DNA from: a virus
IMG/VR virus record: IMGVR_UViG_3300009093_000082
Span: 1-39,076 of that record
Strand: one strand, 5' to 3'
DNA: 39,076 nucleotides
In this document: positions 15,283-23,001 of the stretch, piece after piece
How positions within the stretch are numbered: the first letter of the stretch is position 1
How the letters are laid out: every line of letters begins with the position of its first letter
Notes under the pieces: model-generated
What the model was told of the DNA's origin: nothing
The model's input: only the letters and a program-made list of their open reading frames with translations
The model's database searches: none
Program-made: the position numbers and the translations under genes

Positions 15283-15585
15283 TTATTTTTCACTGTCCTG
15301 AGCTGGGGCTGGGGCAAAGAACTTCCGGAACGATTCAAGTGTAGATACATCAAATGAATGCTCTGGATATGGCTTACCTTGGTAGCAGAAAATTACAGTG
15401 CGACCGTTTGACCATCGCAAATCCGTCCCTCCGCATTCAGGACATCCAAGCGGCGGCTGCGGAGAGGCTGAGACTGCGGCCCCCAGCTTTGCAAAATCTC
15501 TTAATAGCAATCCAAGCTGATCGAGCGAGTTCAGCGGATCGCGTGCCTCGTCAAGCAATTCATTTAGCGTCATCTTCTTTTCCAT
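15283..15585 (-). CDS. Hypothetical protein with zinc knuckle (100 aa)
   Basis: MEKKMTLNELLDEARDPLNS then GCPECGGTDLRW...IFCYQGKPYPEHSF: a CPEC zinc knuckle plus later Cys/His. The N-terminal half is helical. TnpB element 1 begins about 12 bases past its stop. The start at 15591 is an alternative two codons longer. No family recognised. Confidence 0.6.
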   Translation of the reverse strand: MEKKMTLNELLDEARDPLNSLDQLGLLLRDFAKLGAAVSASPQPPLGCPECGGTDLRWSNGRTVIFCYQGKPYPEHSFDVSTLESFRKFFAPAPAQDSEK

Positions 15586-15601
15586 CCCCATTCCCCCAGC
15601 G

Positions 15602-16075
15602 TCACGCCTGAATTTTTTCGGTCTCAACAACCACGTGCGACTTGAGCAATTCAACGGTATTGTCGAACGCCTTGCGCAATACCTCTGGATTGAGATTGAG
15701 CGCATACACGGAGCCGGATCGCGCCATGCCAGCCATTACGCAATCGGCAATCATGTCCAGTACGTCGATGAGGTTAACGTCGGCGGGAACTCCGTCATCA
15801 TTGAGCAGATGGTGACGGTTGACCTTTCTATGGTTGTCCCACCACTCCGTGCGCGCAAATCCAGTCACGAAATCGCGGTGGAATCCGTCAATGTCAGATA
15901 GCTTGTCGTGATCGTGCGCGTTGGCGGCTTCCACCAGAAGCTCTCGAAAGAACTCGATGCCTTGCTGCACATCTCCAATGTGTTGAACGCTGCTGTCAAA
16001 TAGGGTTTGCTTGCTGATATTTGCAAAATCGCACGTTCTGGTGTCTGCTGTTGGACTTTTCTTAATGCTAATCAT
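15602..16075 (-). CDS. DUF5662-like phage protein (HD-type motif)
   Basis: 157 residues. ANAHDHDKLSDIDGFHRDF and NRHHLLNDDGVPADVNLIDVLDMIADCVMAG match the layout of DUF5662 proteins (H-D-x-S/K ... HH ... D-x-x-E/D-M-x-D), which resemble HD-domain phosphohydrolases. Probable metal ligands are the His/Asp clusters. A role in nucleotide metabolism is possible but unproven. Long helical C-terminus. Confidence 0.7.
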   Translation of the reverse strand: MISIKKSPTADTRTCDFANISKQTLFDSSVQHIGDVQQGIEFFRELLVEAANAHDHDKLSDIDGFHRDFVTGFARTEWWDNHRKVNRHHLLNDDGVPADVNLIDVLDMIADCVMAGMARSGSVYALNLNPEVLRKAFDNTVELLKSHVVVETEKIQA

Positions 16076-16096
16076 TGTTTTCCTCTCTCCACACCT

Positions 16097-16354
16097 TTAC
16101 CGTTCGCCGCGAGCGCGGATCGCCTTTGCAATCATCCGAGTCAGAGGCCGTACATCTTTGCGATTCTCGATCTCGCTGCATTGATACGATTCCACGATCT
16201 TCACGGCTTCCTTTATGGCTGAGGAACGTTCGGATTCGGCAAAAGCGGCCATCAACTGTTCTGTGCATTCCTCCGAGTACCAAAGTCCGCTAGCATCTTG
16301 GGGTATCGGCGTTGGCTTATGCGACCACTGTTTACGAAACTCAGATACCGTCAC
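16097..16354 (-). CDS. Hypothetical protein (85 aa)
   Basis: Starts at a GTG preceded by AGGAGA at good spacing, giving MTVSEFRKQWSHKPTPIPQD; a longer ATG start at 16402 would overlap the upstream gene by 62 bases. C-terminal helices are basic (RPLTRMIAKAIRARGER). No family recognised. Confidence 0.55.
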   Translation of the reverse strand: MTVSEFRKQWSHKPTPIPQDASGLWYSEECTEQLMAAFAESERSSAIKEAVKIVESYQCSEIENRKDVRPLTRMIAKAIRARGER

Positions 16355-16568
16355 GTAGAAATCTCCTGTATTGGCGGGTTGACTTCTTGAACGCTTCGAC
16401 ATCCAGCGTTCGCTTGTAGGCATTCATGTAAGAGCGTCTATATTGCTCTTCGTTTTTCTGCCATCCATCACGTACCGGAGTGCTATCCCGAAAATCCATT
16501 GCCCTCTGGTACATGCCTTCTATGCGCTCCCGCGCTTTCGCTGTCCGCTCGTCCGCTGGTTTGGTCAT
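16341..16568 (-). CDS. Small helical hypothetical protein (75 aa)
   Basis: MTKPADERTAKARERIEGMY followed by Tyr/Arg-rich helices (EEQYRRSYMNAYKRTLDVEA). ATGA overlap with the gene above and a 14-base overlap with the gene below. No family recognised. Confidence 0.6.
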   Translation of the reverse strand: MTKPADERTAKARERIEGMYQRAMDFRDSTPVRDGWQKNEEQYRRSYMNAYKRTLDVEAFKKSTRQYRRFLRDGI

Positions 16569-16738
16569 GGCTTTCTCCGCGTGAAAAATGGATTGAAGTT
16601 TTGCTTGAGAATCCTTACGACTCGATCTACCTCGTGTTTCGGCGCAAGAATCTGCCCAATGATCTCTTTGGCAATCGACCGATACGTTTTGTCGCTCGGC
16701 TTTTCGATGTAGCGCGGCTTCCGCCCTGAGTCTGTCAT
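16565..16738 (-). CDS. Small basic hypothetical protein (57 aa)
   Basis: MTDSGRKPRYIEKPSDKTYR then a helix and a basic end FNPFFTRRKP. The start is fixed by an ATGA overlap with the zinc protein upstream; longer in-frame starts lie inside that gene. Function unknown. Confidence 0.55.
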   Translation of the reverse strand: MTDSGRKPRYIEKPSDKTYRSIAKEIIGQILAPKHEVDRVVRILKQNFNPFFTRRKP

Positions 16739-17052
16739 CGGGTCACCGCCCGCGCAGCACGTTTTCTGAATGCTTCTTTCCTCGCGTCCTCTGGCAATGG
16801 AACCAATGAAGCGTTTCGCCGCTTTCCGGTGTAACCGCATTCGGAGCATCCGCTCGGCCCGTAAGCAAGCTGGCCTTCGACGTATTCGGTGCATCCACTA
16901 CAGGTGTGAGTCCAGCGGCATACCATCATCGGTTCGCCTTTGTGCCAAACCACCATCACGCGCTGCTTTACGCCGCCATCTAAACTTTCATCCACGGTCA
17001 CAAACATCCGTTTGCGCTTCCGCTCCGTCTTGTCCCGCTCTGCTAAGCTCAT
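16735..17052 (-). CDS. Basic zinc-binding protein (105 aa)
   Basis: Starts MSLAERDKTERKRKRMFVTV (a TTG start 4 codons upstream is an alternative). VCRWTHTCSGCTEYVEG and SGCSECGYTGKRR provide two Cys pairs for a zinc ribbon, like phage proteins with a C-x4-C-x2-C...C-x2-CG arrangement. Basic ends suggest nucleic-acid binding. Confidence 0.6.
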   Translation of the reverse strand: MSLAERDKTERKRKRMFVTVDESLDGGVKQRVMVVWHKGEPMMVCRWTHTCSGCTEYVEGQLAYGPSGCSECGYTGKRRNASLVPLPEDARKEAFRKRAARAVTR

Positions 17053-17085
17053 AGGTCGCCCCAACTTCTTTCCTTTTTCTATTTG

Positions 17086-17601
17086 TTACAGTCGTGCTCC
17101 GGTGAAGCTACGTTCTGGGTCCCTTACCCGCGCTCTCTTCGCACCTGGTTGATCCCAGCTAGATACGTATGGCCGCCACCAGGTAGATCCGACTGGCCCA
17201 ACCTCACCGCCGCTGAATACCACGATGGCATTACCCCAGAACGGAACGCCTTTACTCTCTCCGGCAAAAGATAGTTTTGAGCGCACGAATCTAATTTCTG
17301 TCGCCTGCATTACGTAGTCATGCCACCACGGCGGATTATTGCGCGCTGGTATGAGACACACCACGCTCCCCTCTGAGCGAAAGGCGACTTGATGGGCCTT
17401 GGCAATCCATGGATCAATTAGTTTTCCTCTGCCATAGGGCGGATTCATGAAACACATTCCCGTCCATTCCTCATGTAATCCGCGCTGCCGCGTGTAATAT
17501 TCCCCGCATTTCGCATTGTCAGGATCGGCACACACGTCGATTTGAAACTCGAACTCATCATTCAATTTGTCGAAAACTCGCTGAGGTGTTGACCAAATCA
17601 T
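17086..17601 (-). CDS. dam: Phage DNA N6-adenine methyltransferase
   Basis: 171 residues, the usual size of the phage Dam family (DNA_N6-adenine MTase). MIWSTPQRVFDKLNDEFEFQ and IDVCADPDN form the start of the SAM fold, and NPPY at 53-56 is the catalytic motif; WWHDYVMQATEIRFVRSKLSF and WGNAIVVF complete it. It methylates adenine in DNA, probably protecting phage DNA from restriction or marking it for regulation. Single gene within the early operon. The 129 bases downstream of its operon neighbour (17602-17730) hold no convincing gene. Confidence 0.9.
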   Translation of the reverse strand: MIWSTPQRVFDKLNDEFEFQIDVCADPDNAKCGEYYTRQRGLHEEWTGMCFMNPPYGRGKLIDPWIAKAHQVAFRSEGSVVCLIPARNNPPWWHDYVMQATEIRFVRSKLSFAGESKGVPFWGNAIVVFSGGEVGPVGSTWWRPYVSSWDQPGAKRARVRDPERSFTGARL

Positions 17602-17730
17602 CCTTGCTCTATTCCATTCGTTTCAGATTGTGGGTAGGGACCCAGAAAGGGCCTACTCACGCCATGCTATTTCAAATAAAAAGCTCTTACGTCCCCTCCA
17701 GCGCTATCCTCTGCGCCCCTGAAGTGTCAG

Positions 17731-18138
17731 TCACAGCGTTTCACCAAACCAGTATCGTTTGCATATCGTCCCACTTGGGTGCTCAGGGCCTCCGCACCAG
17801 CGGCACGCGTTGACGGGAATCGTGCGCTTAGATTGCAGCCGTCGCGCAAGTTCGGCCCTGAAAAGGTCATAGTATTTTTCGTCATCGCCAGAGGGTTGCG
17901 ACCAGTGAAAGTTATCCAGCAACAAATCGTCGCTCAGGGTTGTCACGTCAAGAAATCCGCTACAGGCGCATCCGATCTCAAGGCAGCCTCGCCAGTTTTC
18001 GTTTGGTTGACCATGCCTGCTCCATCTGTGTCCACAGCCATTAGTGGCACAGTGAGTTCCAGCAGAAACTCCCAAGTTGGATGTTGTGGCAGTTTTCTGC
18101 GCCCCTGAATCTGGGCCTGATGTCTGATTGGGTTTCAC
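17731..18138 (-). CDS. Zinc-module protein (135 aa)
   Basis: HCATNGCGHRWSRHGQPNEN...GCLEIGCACSGFLD is a CxxxxCGHxxxxH...C...CxCxxF module, the same pattern as the duplicated modules of 8668-9123. A second Cys pair lies in ACRWCGGPEHPSGTIC near the end. Helical middle. Function unknown. Starts in ATGA overlap with the gene upstream. Confidence 0.6.
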   Translation of the reverse strand: MKPNQTSGPDSGAQKTATTSNLGVSAGTHCATNGCGHRWSRHGQPNENWRGCLEIGCACSGFLDVTTLSDDLLLDNFHWSQPSGDDEKYYDLFRAELARRLQSKRTIPVNACRWCGGPEHPSGTICKRYWFGETL

Positions 18139-18446
18139 GCGATTCTCCTCTTACTCGCCCAAGCCTTGCATTCCTTCAGTTCTTCCCGGTGTGCCGCTAT
18201 CGCTTCCTTGGCCAGTACCAGGATTGCATCTGTGAGCGATGCAGCATTGCCGCAATTACTGTCACGGTGATGGAGCCACTCGGCATCAGCCTGTATGCGC
18301 TCCATCCGCCGAATGTCCTGAGAGATATATCTGGCGTGGCGCTTCATGCCCTTGGCGATTCGCTCTCGATCTTTCACCGTGAGCCGCTTTGGTTTGTTAT
18401 CGGTGATCTCCCTGTTTTGCCTAGGGTTTCTAGCGCTATCTTGCAT
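18135..18446 (-). CDS. Basic helical hypothetical protein (103 aa)
   Basis: MQDSARNPRQNREITDNKPK, then basic helices (ERIAKGMKRHARYISQDIRR). Its ATG lies inside the last codons of tnpB-2, with AAGGAG 8 bases upstream, so the transposon end supplies its ribosome-binding site, as in the other element. No family recognised. Confidence 0.6.
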   Translation of the reverse strand: MQDSARNPRQNREITDNKPKRLTVKDRERIAKGMKRHARYISQDIRRMERIQADAEWLHHRDSNCGNAASLTDAILVLAKEAIAAHREELKECKAWASKRRIA

Positions 18447-19597
18447 GTGCAAGACTCCTTTCGTGGGCCGATCCAGCCCCGGCGAGTAGCGTATTGATGG
18501 CCGCGTTTACATCGCGGTCATGCTGCGCTCCACAGGCGCAACGCCACTGCCTTACCGCAAGCCCACTCAATCCCGTAGGGCCAGATTGCGCCCCGCAGTT
18601 CGAGCAGGTCATGGTGGAACCTTTGGAATCAACTTCGATGTACTCAGTACCGCCGATAAGGCTCTTGTATGTGAGCATCCGCCGAAGTTGCGCATGGCCC
18701 GAACTGGCCACACTTTTCCCAAATCTCTTCGCTATTCCCTTGATGTTGTCAGAACTAAAAACTATGGTGACGTTCTCGGCTACCAGCCGCCGCGATAGCT
18801 TGTGGTTGCGATCCTTGCGCTTATTACGGATACGCTCTTGAATCCTGGCACTCAGTCTCTTGTTCCTGCCTCGATGCGCCTGTGCGAGCCGTGTAGCTCC
18901 AGCCTCAAGCTCTCTGGGGTGCTCTATGACTTCGCCATCTGAAGTCGTGAGTAGGTTGCCAAAGCCGGGATCAATGCCGATAATCCCACTGGCTGTGCGC
19001 TCAATCGGTTTTGGCTGCCCTTCGATGATGAGGCATAGATACCAGCCGGAAGCACGTTTGCAGATGCGACCGCGCTTTATCCTCCCGGCTGGCAAGTCCA
19101 TTTTGTGAAAACGAACGCTACCAAAGGCAGGGACGTAAATGCGGCTTCCTTTGGGCGCTAAAAATGGATCAGGAAATGGAATTGAACTCAGCGGTCTACG
19201 CTGCCCCTTCAGCCGTGGTTTTCCTGCCAACCGCTTGAAGCAGCGCGACCAGGATTCGTATGCGGTCGATAGAACCCCTTGAATCACATGGGATGGGACG
19301 CCGAGCTTTACACTGTGACCTGCTAGCAGGTTATTGAAGTCACGAGCAGAGAAATAGACTCTGTCTTTGGCATTTAGCTCGATCTTGCGGATTGCCCAAT
19401 TCCACACGGACGTTAGGTGATAAATCCACGTTTCCAGTTCGCGCTCTTGCGCCTTCGTAAGACGCAGCTTTAGCTGGCATTGAACGAACTGTGATACGCT
19501 TTTGTCGGGCACAGGCAGCAGCCTCAATCTGCTGTTTGCTGGGTCAGGACGGCGCGCTAACGCTGTTTCTGACTCGCCCATTATAGCAGATTTTAAG
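18436..19597 (-). mobile_element. TnpB-only IS200/IS605-type element 2
   Basis: Second tnpB element, without tnpA. The left-end block at 19566-19597 shares 24 of 32 positions with 15240-15271, including the core CGCCCATTATA. A right-end hairpin GGGCC-GATCC-AGCCC (18465-18479; G-T closing on the minus strand) and AAGGAG (18455-18460) parallel element 1. The ends are inferred from the comparison of the two copies. Confidence 0.55.
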
Positions 19598-19614
19598 TGC
19601 GTGTTATCGCTCAT
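18436..19614 (-). CDS. tnpB: TnpB-family protein with altered RuvC-II motif
   Basis: 392 residues from the ATG after a GAGG Shine-Dalgarno; 19581 and a GTG at 19512 are alternatives. RuvC-I Asp215 (GIIGIDPGFGN) and RuvC-III Asp368 (CGAQHDRDVNAAINTL) are present, with zinc ligands C337/C340/C359/C361. In RuvC-II the usual V-E-D-L-x-V-K-G aligns without gaps to F-S-S-D-N-I-K-G (286-293): the catalytic Glu becomes Ser287. It is therefore either nuclease-dead, as in TldR repressors, or a member of a clade with a rearranged acidic residue (Asp289). I recall similar S-x-D-N motifs in other database TnpB proteins. Follows the DUF1064 gene by 6 bases. Confidence 0.88.
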   Translation of the reverse strand: MSDNTHLKSAIMGESETALARRPDPANSRLRLLPVPDKSVSQFVQCQLKLRLTKAQERELETWIYHLTSVWNWAIRKIELNAKDRVYFSARDFNNLLAGHSVKLGVPSHVIQGVLSTAYESWSRCFKRLAGKPRLKGQRRPLSSIPFPDPFLAPKGSRIYVPAFGSVRFHKMDLPAGRIKRGRICKRASGWYLCLIIEGQPKPIERTASGIIGIDPGFGNLLTTSDGEVIEHPRELEAGATRLAQAHRGRNKRLSARIQERIRNKRKDRNHKLSRRLVAENVTIVFSSDNIKGIAKRFGKSVASSGHAQLRRMLTYKSLIGGTEYIEVDSKGSTMTCSNCGAQSGPTGLSGLAVRQWRCACGAQHDRDVNAAINTLLAGAGSAHERSLAHAR

Positions 19615-19620
19615 TGGGCC

Positions 19621-20049
19621 TCACACCTCGATTACTTCTAATCCAAAAATTGCCTTCAATAGCTTTTTCTTCAGCCGATAAGCAGGAGTCTTGGTCGCTT
19701 TCGATTTCACATCTTCCACAATCCTCTTGCCGTCTTTGTGATAGTCGAAGTCTGATTTGTAATCGCAAATATGCACACCGTTAACTACCAAGGCAAAGGC
19801 TGTCTGCCGCGCCAAGTAAGAAATAATTCCGCTGTTTCGCGCTACAGAAAGCTCGAACCATCTCCGCGCCTCTTTTGCACTGTCGAACGTGATGCCATCC
19901 ACAACTGTTTTCCGGTTTCCGTACTTGTTCCTCTTTTCGCGGATGTCCACCTTTACGCCACAGGTCTTGCAATGCAGAGTCTTGTCGAGTTTTGGATGCT
20001 TGCAGGGCTTTGCCGTCATGCCGTGACCTTCCGAAACGTAATTGCCCAC
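19621..20049 (-). CDS. DUF1064 family, PD-(D/E)XK-type phage nuclease
   Basis: 142 residues. An N-terminal zinc-like pair (HCKTCGVKVD) precedes the DUF1064 core: NKYGNRKTVVDGITFDSAKE, then HICDYKSDFDYHKDGKRIVEDVKS, in which D, E and K of the last block fit the PD-(D/E)XK active site. Family members are phage endonuclease-like proteins, often beside replication and recombination genes as here; Holliday-junction or debranching activity has been proposed in general terms. The ending YRLKKKLLKAIFGLEVIEV is typical. Confidence 0.8.
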   Translation of the reverse strand: MGNYVSEGHGMTAKPCKHPKLDKTLHCKTCGVKVDIREKRNKYGNRKTVVDGITFDSAKEARRWFELSVARNSGIISYLARQTAFALVVNGVHICDYKSDFDYHKDGKRIVEDVKSKATKTPAYRLKKKLLKAIFGLEVIEV

Positions 20050-20051
20050 AC

Positions 20052-21281
20052 CTAAGGGTTAGACTCCCAGCTAGCAAACGGAATCTCTTTATCGCCGTCA
20101 GGAGGTTTTATCGTGCGTTTGCCGTTGATTGAGTCCCAGAGGCTGATGAATGCAAGGCGATGCGTCAGTGAAGTTTGCCCGCTTACAATCACGCCTTCTG
20201 CTTGGGCATCCTCTTCGCTGATCTCCTGCACTCTCTCAACCTTTACGCTGACTATTTCAAGAGTGAGACGTGAGGCCCAGCGCGGCATATGGATGGATGG
20301 TTGCCATGGGCTTGCACAAATATCTTCGCTGCCGCAGTTGTGGCGCGGATTTTCCGGGCAGGTCAATTCTGGCTGAGGATCGGTTGCTCTGTAATGCGGT
20401 TGCAGCCAGCCGCTTTCATCTTCATTGTCGAATCGCTTGACTGGACGGCCATCATTGAACGGCGGCTCATCATCTTCAACGTTTTGCTGCAAGGCGAACG
20501 TTTCTCGCACCCAGAGACGATCTCCCGGCTGCTCAGGAATGTAAGCCGGTAAGTTTCTAGGTGGCTGGATGTGATTGGCCCACGTCTTGCCGTTCAGTAC
20601 ATCGCGCACCGTTTCAACGTCAACATCGAATAGCGCGGCTAAATGCGGTATCGTGGTAATGCCACGTTGCTGGCGAATATGTTCCACGTTTGCATCGGAG
20701 AGCCTTGCGTGTGGACTAGATGAGCCAGTCAAACTGCCATGCGCCGATGAATCCGCCCTGTTTTGTTCAGGCGTTCCCCAATCAAGGTTCATTGGCGTGT
20801 TGTTTTTGGAATTGCCGTCCATGTGGCGCACCTGGGGTAAGCCTTCAGGAGCGACACCATAGAATGCCTCGCATATGAGCTGGTGAACATATTCTTTGCG
20901 AAGCTCACCAACCGCTACCATCTGATAGTTTTGCTTGTAGCCACCTAGCCACGGCGACATCGGCTTGCGGTCTGAGTTGTAAATTACCCCATCGTCTCCG
21001 GCGAAGTATTTACCGTTTGTCCGGGGGATTGGCTTGAACGTGACACGCGGCCCACGACCGTAGGGACAAAACGCGGCAATGATTTCACCCTCAGCAGCGG
21101 TATCGAGAAACACATCTCCGTTCCTGCGCTTAAATAGCAGGCGCGTGCAATCCATACCCTGTGCGGTATCGGCCTTTATTACTCGCCGTGTCTGAGTCTT
21201 CCTGCCCTCAAGAATGGCTCTGACCATTGCGCCGCTAAATAAAATAGGTTTCTCTTGAACTGCAATCGCTGTTGCCGTCAT
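20052..21281 (-). CDS. ASCH-type phage protein with in-frame HNH homing nuclease insertion
   Basis: 409 residues. Residues 11-75 (KPILFSGAMVRAILEGRKTQ...FCPYG) and 251-409 (QPGDRLWVRETFA...WQPSIHMPRWASRLTLEI...ISEEDAQAEGV...LWDSIN) are the two halves of a common phage ASCH-like protein whose uninterrupted form reads CPYG-QPGDRLWVRET. Between them, residues 76-250 are a complete HNH homing-type nuclease: a strand region NGKYFAGDDGVIYNSDRKPM, HNH core VHQLICEAFYG...VRHMDGNSKNN...LDWGTPEQN, and a helix-turn-helix (ARLSDANVEHIRQQRGITTI). Intein splice residues are absent, so a true fusion is expected. ASCH proteins are thought to bind RNA or modified nucleotides. Confidence 0.85.
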   Translation of the reverse strand: MTATAIAVQEKPILFSGAMVRAILEGRKTQTRRVIKADTAQGMDCTRLLFKRRNGDVFLDTAAEGEIIAAFCPYGRGPRVTFKPIPRTNGKYFAGDDGVIYNSDRKPMSPWLGGYKQNYQMVAVGELRKEYVHQLICEAFYGVAPEGLPQVRHMDGNSKNNTPMNLDWGTPEQNRADSSAHGSLTGSSSPHARLSDANVEHIRQQRGITTIPHLAALFDVDVETVRDVLNGKTWANHIQPPRNLPAYIPEQPGDRLWVRETFALQQNVEDDEPPFNDGRPVKRFDNEDESGWLQPHYRATDPQPELTCPENPRHNCGSEDICASPWQPSIHMPRWASRLTLEIVSVKVERVQEISEEDAQAEGVIVSGQTSLTHRLAFISLWDSINGKRTIKPPDGDKEIPFASWESNP

Positions 21282-21541
21282 GCTCTGCTCTCCCCGCCCG
21301 CCGCCGCGCCCGCGCCCGATTCTGCTTTCCTTTGAGCGTCTAAAGTTTCCTCAGCCAGTTCGCGGACATTTAGAAATTTCATGCCGCGTTCAATCAGTTT
21401 GGCTCCCACTGCCGAAGCGCAAAGCTCAGATGTGCAATTTTCAACCGAATGCACGTAACTCAGCTCTCGAATGCACTCATAAAGCAAACTCTCTGCATCT
21501 TCTGGAAATACGTCAATTTCCGTTTTGCTATTCTCTGCCAT
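21278..21541 (-). CDS. Small hypothetical protein (87 aa)
   Basis: MAENSKTEIDVFPEDAESLL, acidic helical N-terminus with three Cys (CIRELSYVHSVENCTSELC), then a charged helix and Gly/Ala tail. ATGA-coupled to the ASCH gene; its own ATG directly follows the TAA of the 47-aa gene. Function unknown. Confidence 0.6.
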   Translation of the reverse strand: MAENSKTEIDVFPEDAESLLYECIRELSYVHSVENCTSELCASAVGAKLIERGMKFLNVRELAEETLDAQRKAESGAGAAAGGESRA

Positions 21542-21685
21542 TTAGTTCTTCATCTCCTGCTCCCATGCTTCCCAAAGAGCCTCAGAAATCAGTAATGCGG
21601 TTTCTTTGTTAAGCAGGTAATCCCACTCATTCATGATTCTTTCTGCTCCGCGCTCAACTAAGGCCTTGCGTTCGTGTGGGGTCAT
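21542..21685 (-). CDS. Miniprotein (47 aa) between helicase and ASCH genes
   Basis: MTPHERKALVERGAERIMNE then WDYLLNKETALLISEALWEA: two amphipathic helices. The ATG overlaps the helicase TGA (ATGA) and the TAA abuts the next ATG, so it is well supported by context despite its size. No family recognised. Confidence 0.6.
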   Translation of the reverse strand: MTPHERKALVERGAERIMNEWDYLLNKETALLISEALWEAWEQEMKN

Positions 21686-23001
21686 GCCTCCCTCGATTCA
21701 TACCGCTGAAATTTTCCAAGGTACCTCACAGGCTCATCCCATGTTTCTCCGTTGCGCTGCTTCAAAATACAGAGCCATTTTTCATCAATCACGATTCCCT
21801 GATCGTCCATTGGCCACCATGGAATTATTGCGATGTGTGCGGCCTGTTCAATCTCTCCAGATTCCATGAAATCGTGCATCGTTGGCCGCTTGTTTTTATC
21901 GTGCTGCGCAGGTCTTGGCATCTGAGAAAGCGCGATGATTGCTATGTCTTCAGATTTTGCCAGTCTGCGCAGCCTGCGAATTACCCGCGTGACTCTTTCG
22001 CGGGGGTCGCGGCCAGTAGCATTTACAAGTTGCAGAAAGTCGATAATGAACAGCCGGACTCCATTCTGTCTTTTGAGTAGCCGAATTCTGGCGCATAATT
22101 CCGAAAGCGTTAATCCGGTTTCTCCATTCGCATCATCGTCAATAAAAAGCGGCCACGAATCTACCTCTTGCTTGATCTGTCCCAGCGCATAAGTGTCCAC
22201 ATCCGTCAACAGAAACGGGACTCGGATGCGCGTAAAGTCAATCTGGCCATGGCAGGAATAAACCCGCTGCAAGAGTGATTCTTTGTCCATCTCAAGAGAA
22301 AAAATTCCTACCGCCGATCCCATCAGACAGTTATCAATGGCAATCTGGAGAGCCCATGAAGTCTTCCCCTGTCCTGGCCTGCCGCCGATGACACAAAGCT
22401 CTTTTTTGCGTACTCCTGTAGTCTTGTGATTCAGCCCTTCAATAGCTAAAGAGAATCCAATCAGACGAGAACGCTTTTCTTTCATCTCTGTCATGTTTGC
22501 CATGACTTGATCGGAAAACTGTTTTGGAGTTGAAGCGAATTCCTTCACCGCGTTCGATTGCAGCCCGAGAAGTGTTTCCAATAAATATTCAAGACTTCTC
22601 TTGCCAGTATCAGATTGTTCGTAAGCCGCTTCAATGGCAGAATTGGAAGCGTGAATAATCTGCCGCGAGATGAACTTGTCCAACAGAATGTCGCAATATG
22701 AAGTGATATTTTTTACTCGCGGTAAACCATCGGTAAGACTTGTTACGTAAACCACTCCGCCAACGGATTCGATCTCCGCGTGCTTCCCAAGTTGCTCTGT
22801 CAGAGTGCTAAAGTCTATCGGCTGCCCCGCCTCTGATAGTTCCTGCATCCGCAGATAAATTCTGCGGTGCGAATCGAGAGAGAAGCAATCCGTTGTCAAC
22901 TTGGCCGCTGCCTGATCGAAAGATGAATTATCCAGCAGAATTGCCCCGAGTACGGCGCGTTCGCAATCTAGTGAAGCTGGCATTAATTTTTCTGTAATCA
23001 T
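21682..23001 (-). CDS. dnaB: Replicative DnaB-like helicase
   Basis: 439 residues, near full DnaB length. The N-terminal domain (ASLDCERAVLGAILLDNSSF) binds primase in the family; the RecA-type ATPase has Walker A GGRPGQGKTS (206-215) and Walker B LFIIDFLQL (Asp320), and later RRLRRLAKSEDIAIIALSQM and the C-terminal ESGEIEQAAHIAI. It unwinds DNA at the phage fork. The start at 23001 is fixed by an ATGA overlap with the replication-initiation gene upstream, a classic initiator-helicase pair. Confidence 0.93.
   Translation of the reverse strand: MITEKLMPASLDCERAVLGAILLDNSSFDQAAAKLTTDCFSLDSHRRIYLRMQELSEAGQPIDFSTLTEQLGKHAEIESVGGVVYVTSLTDGLPRVKNITSYCDILLDKFISRQIIHASNSAIEAAYEQSDTGKRSLEYLLETLLGLQSNAVKEFASTPKQFSDQVMANMTEMKEKRSRLIGFSLAIEGLNHKTTGVRKKELCVIGGRPGQGKTSWALQIAIDNCLMGSAVGIFSLEMDKESLLQRVYSCHGQIDFTRIRVPFLLTDVDTYALGQIKQEVDSWPLFIDDDANGETGLTLSELCARIRLLKRQNGVRLFIIDFLQLVNATGRDPRERVTRVIRRLRRLAKSEDIAIIALSQMPRPAQHDKNKRPTMHDFMESGEIEQAAHIAIIPWWPMDDQGIVIDEKWLCILKQRNGETWDEPVRYLGKFQRYESREA

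Noticed and set aside
14095-19614. Complete IS605 transposons with tnpA
   Set aside because: No Y1 transposase gene lies on either strand beside either tnpB, and ends can be inferred only by comparing the two copies.
20052-21281. Intein or group I intron in the ASCH gene
   Set aside because: No intein-type terminal His-Asn/Cys junction or N-terminal splice Cys in the expected context, and only about 10 and 15 codons flank the HNH unit, too short for an intron core. The frame is open throughout.
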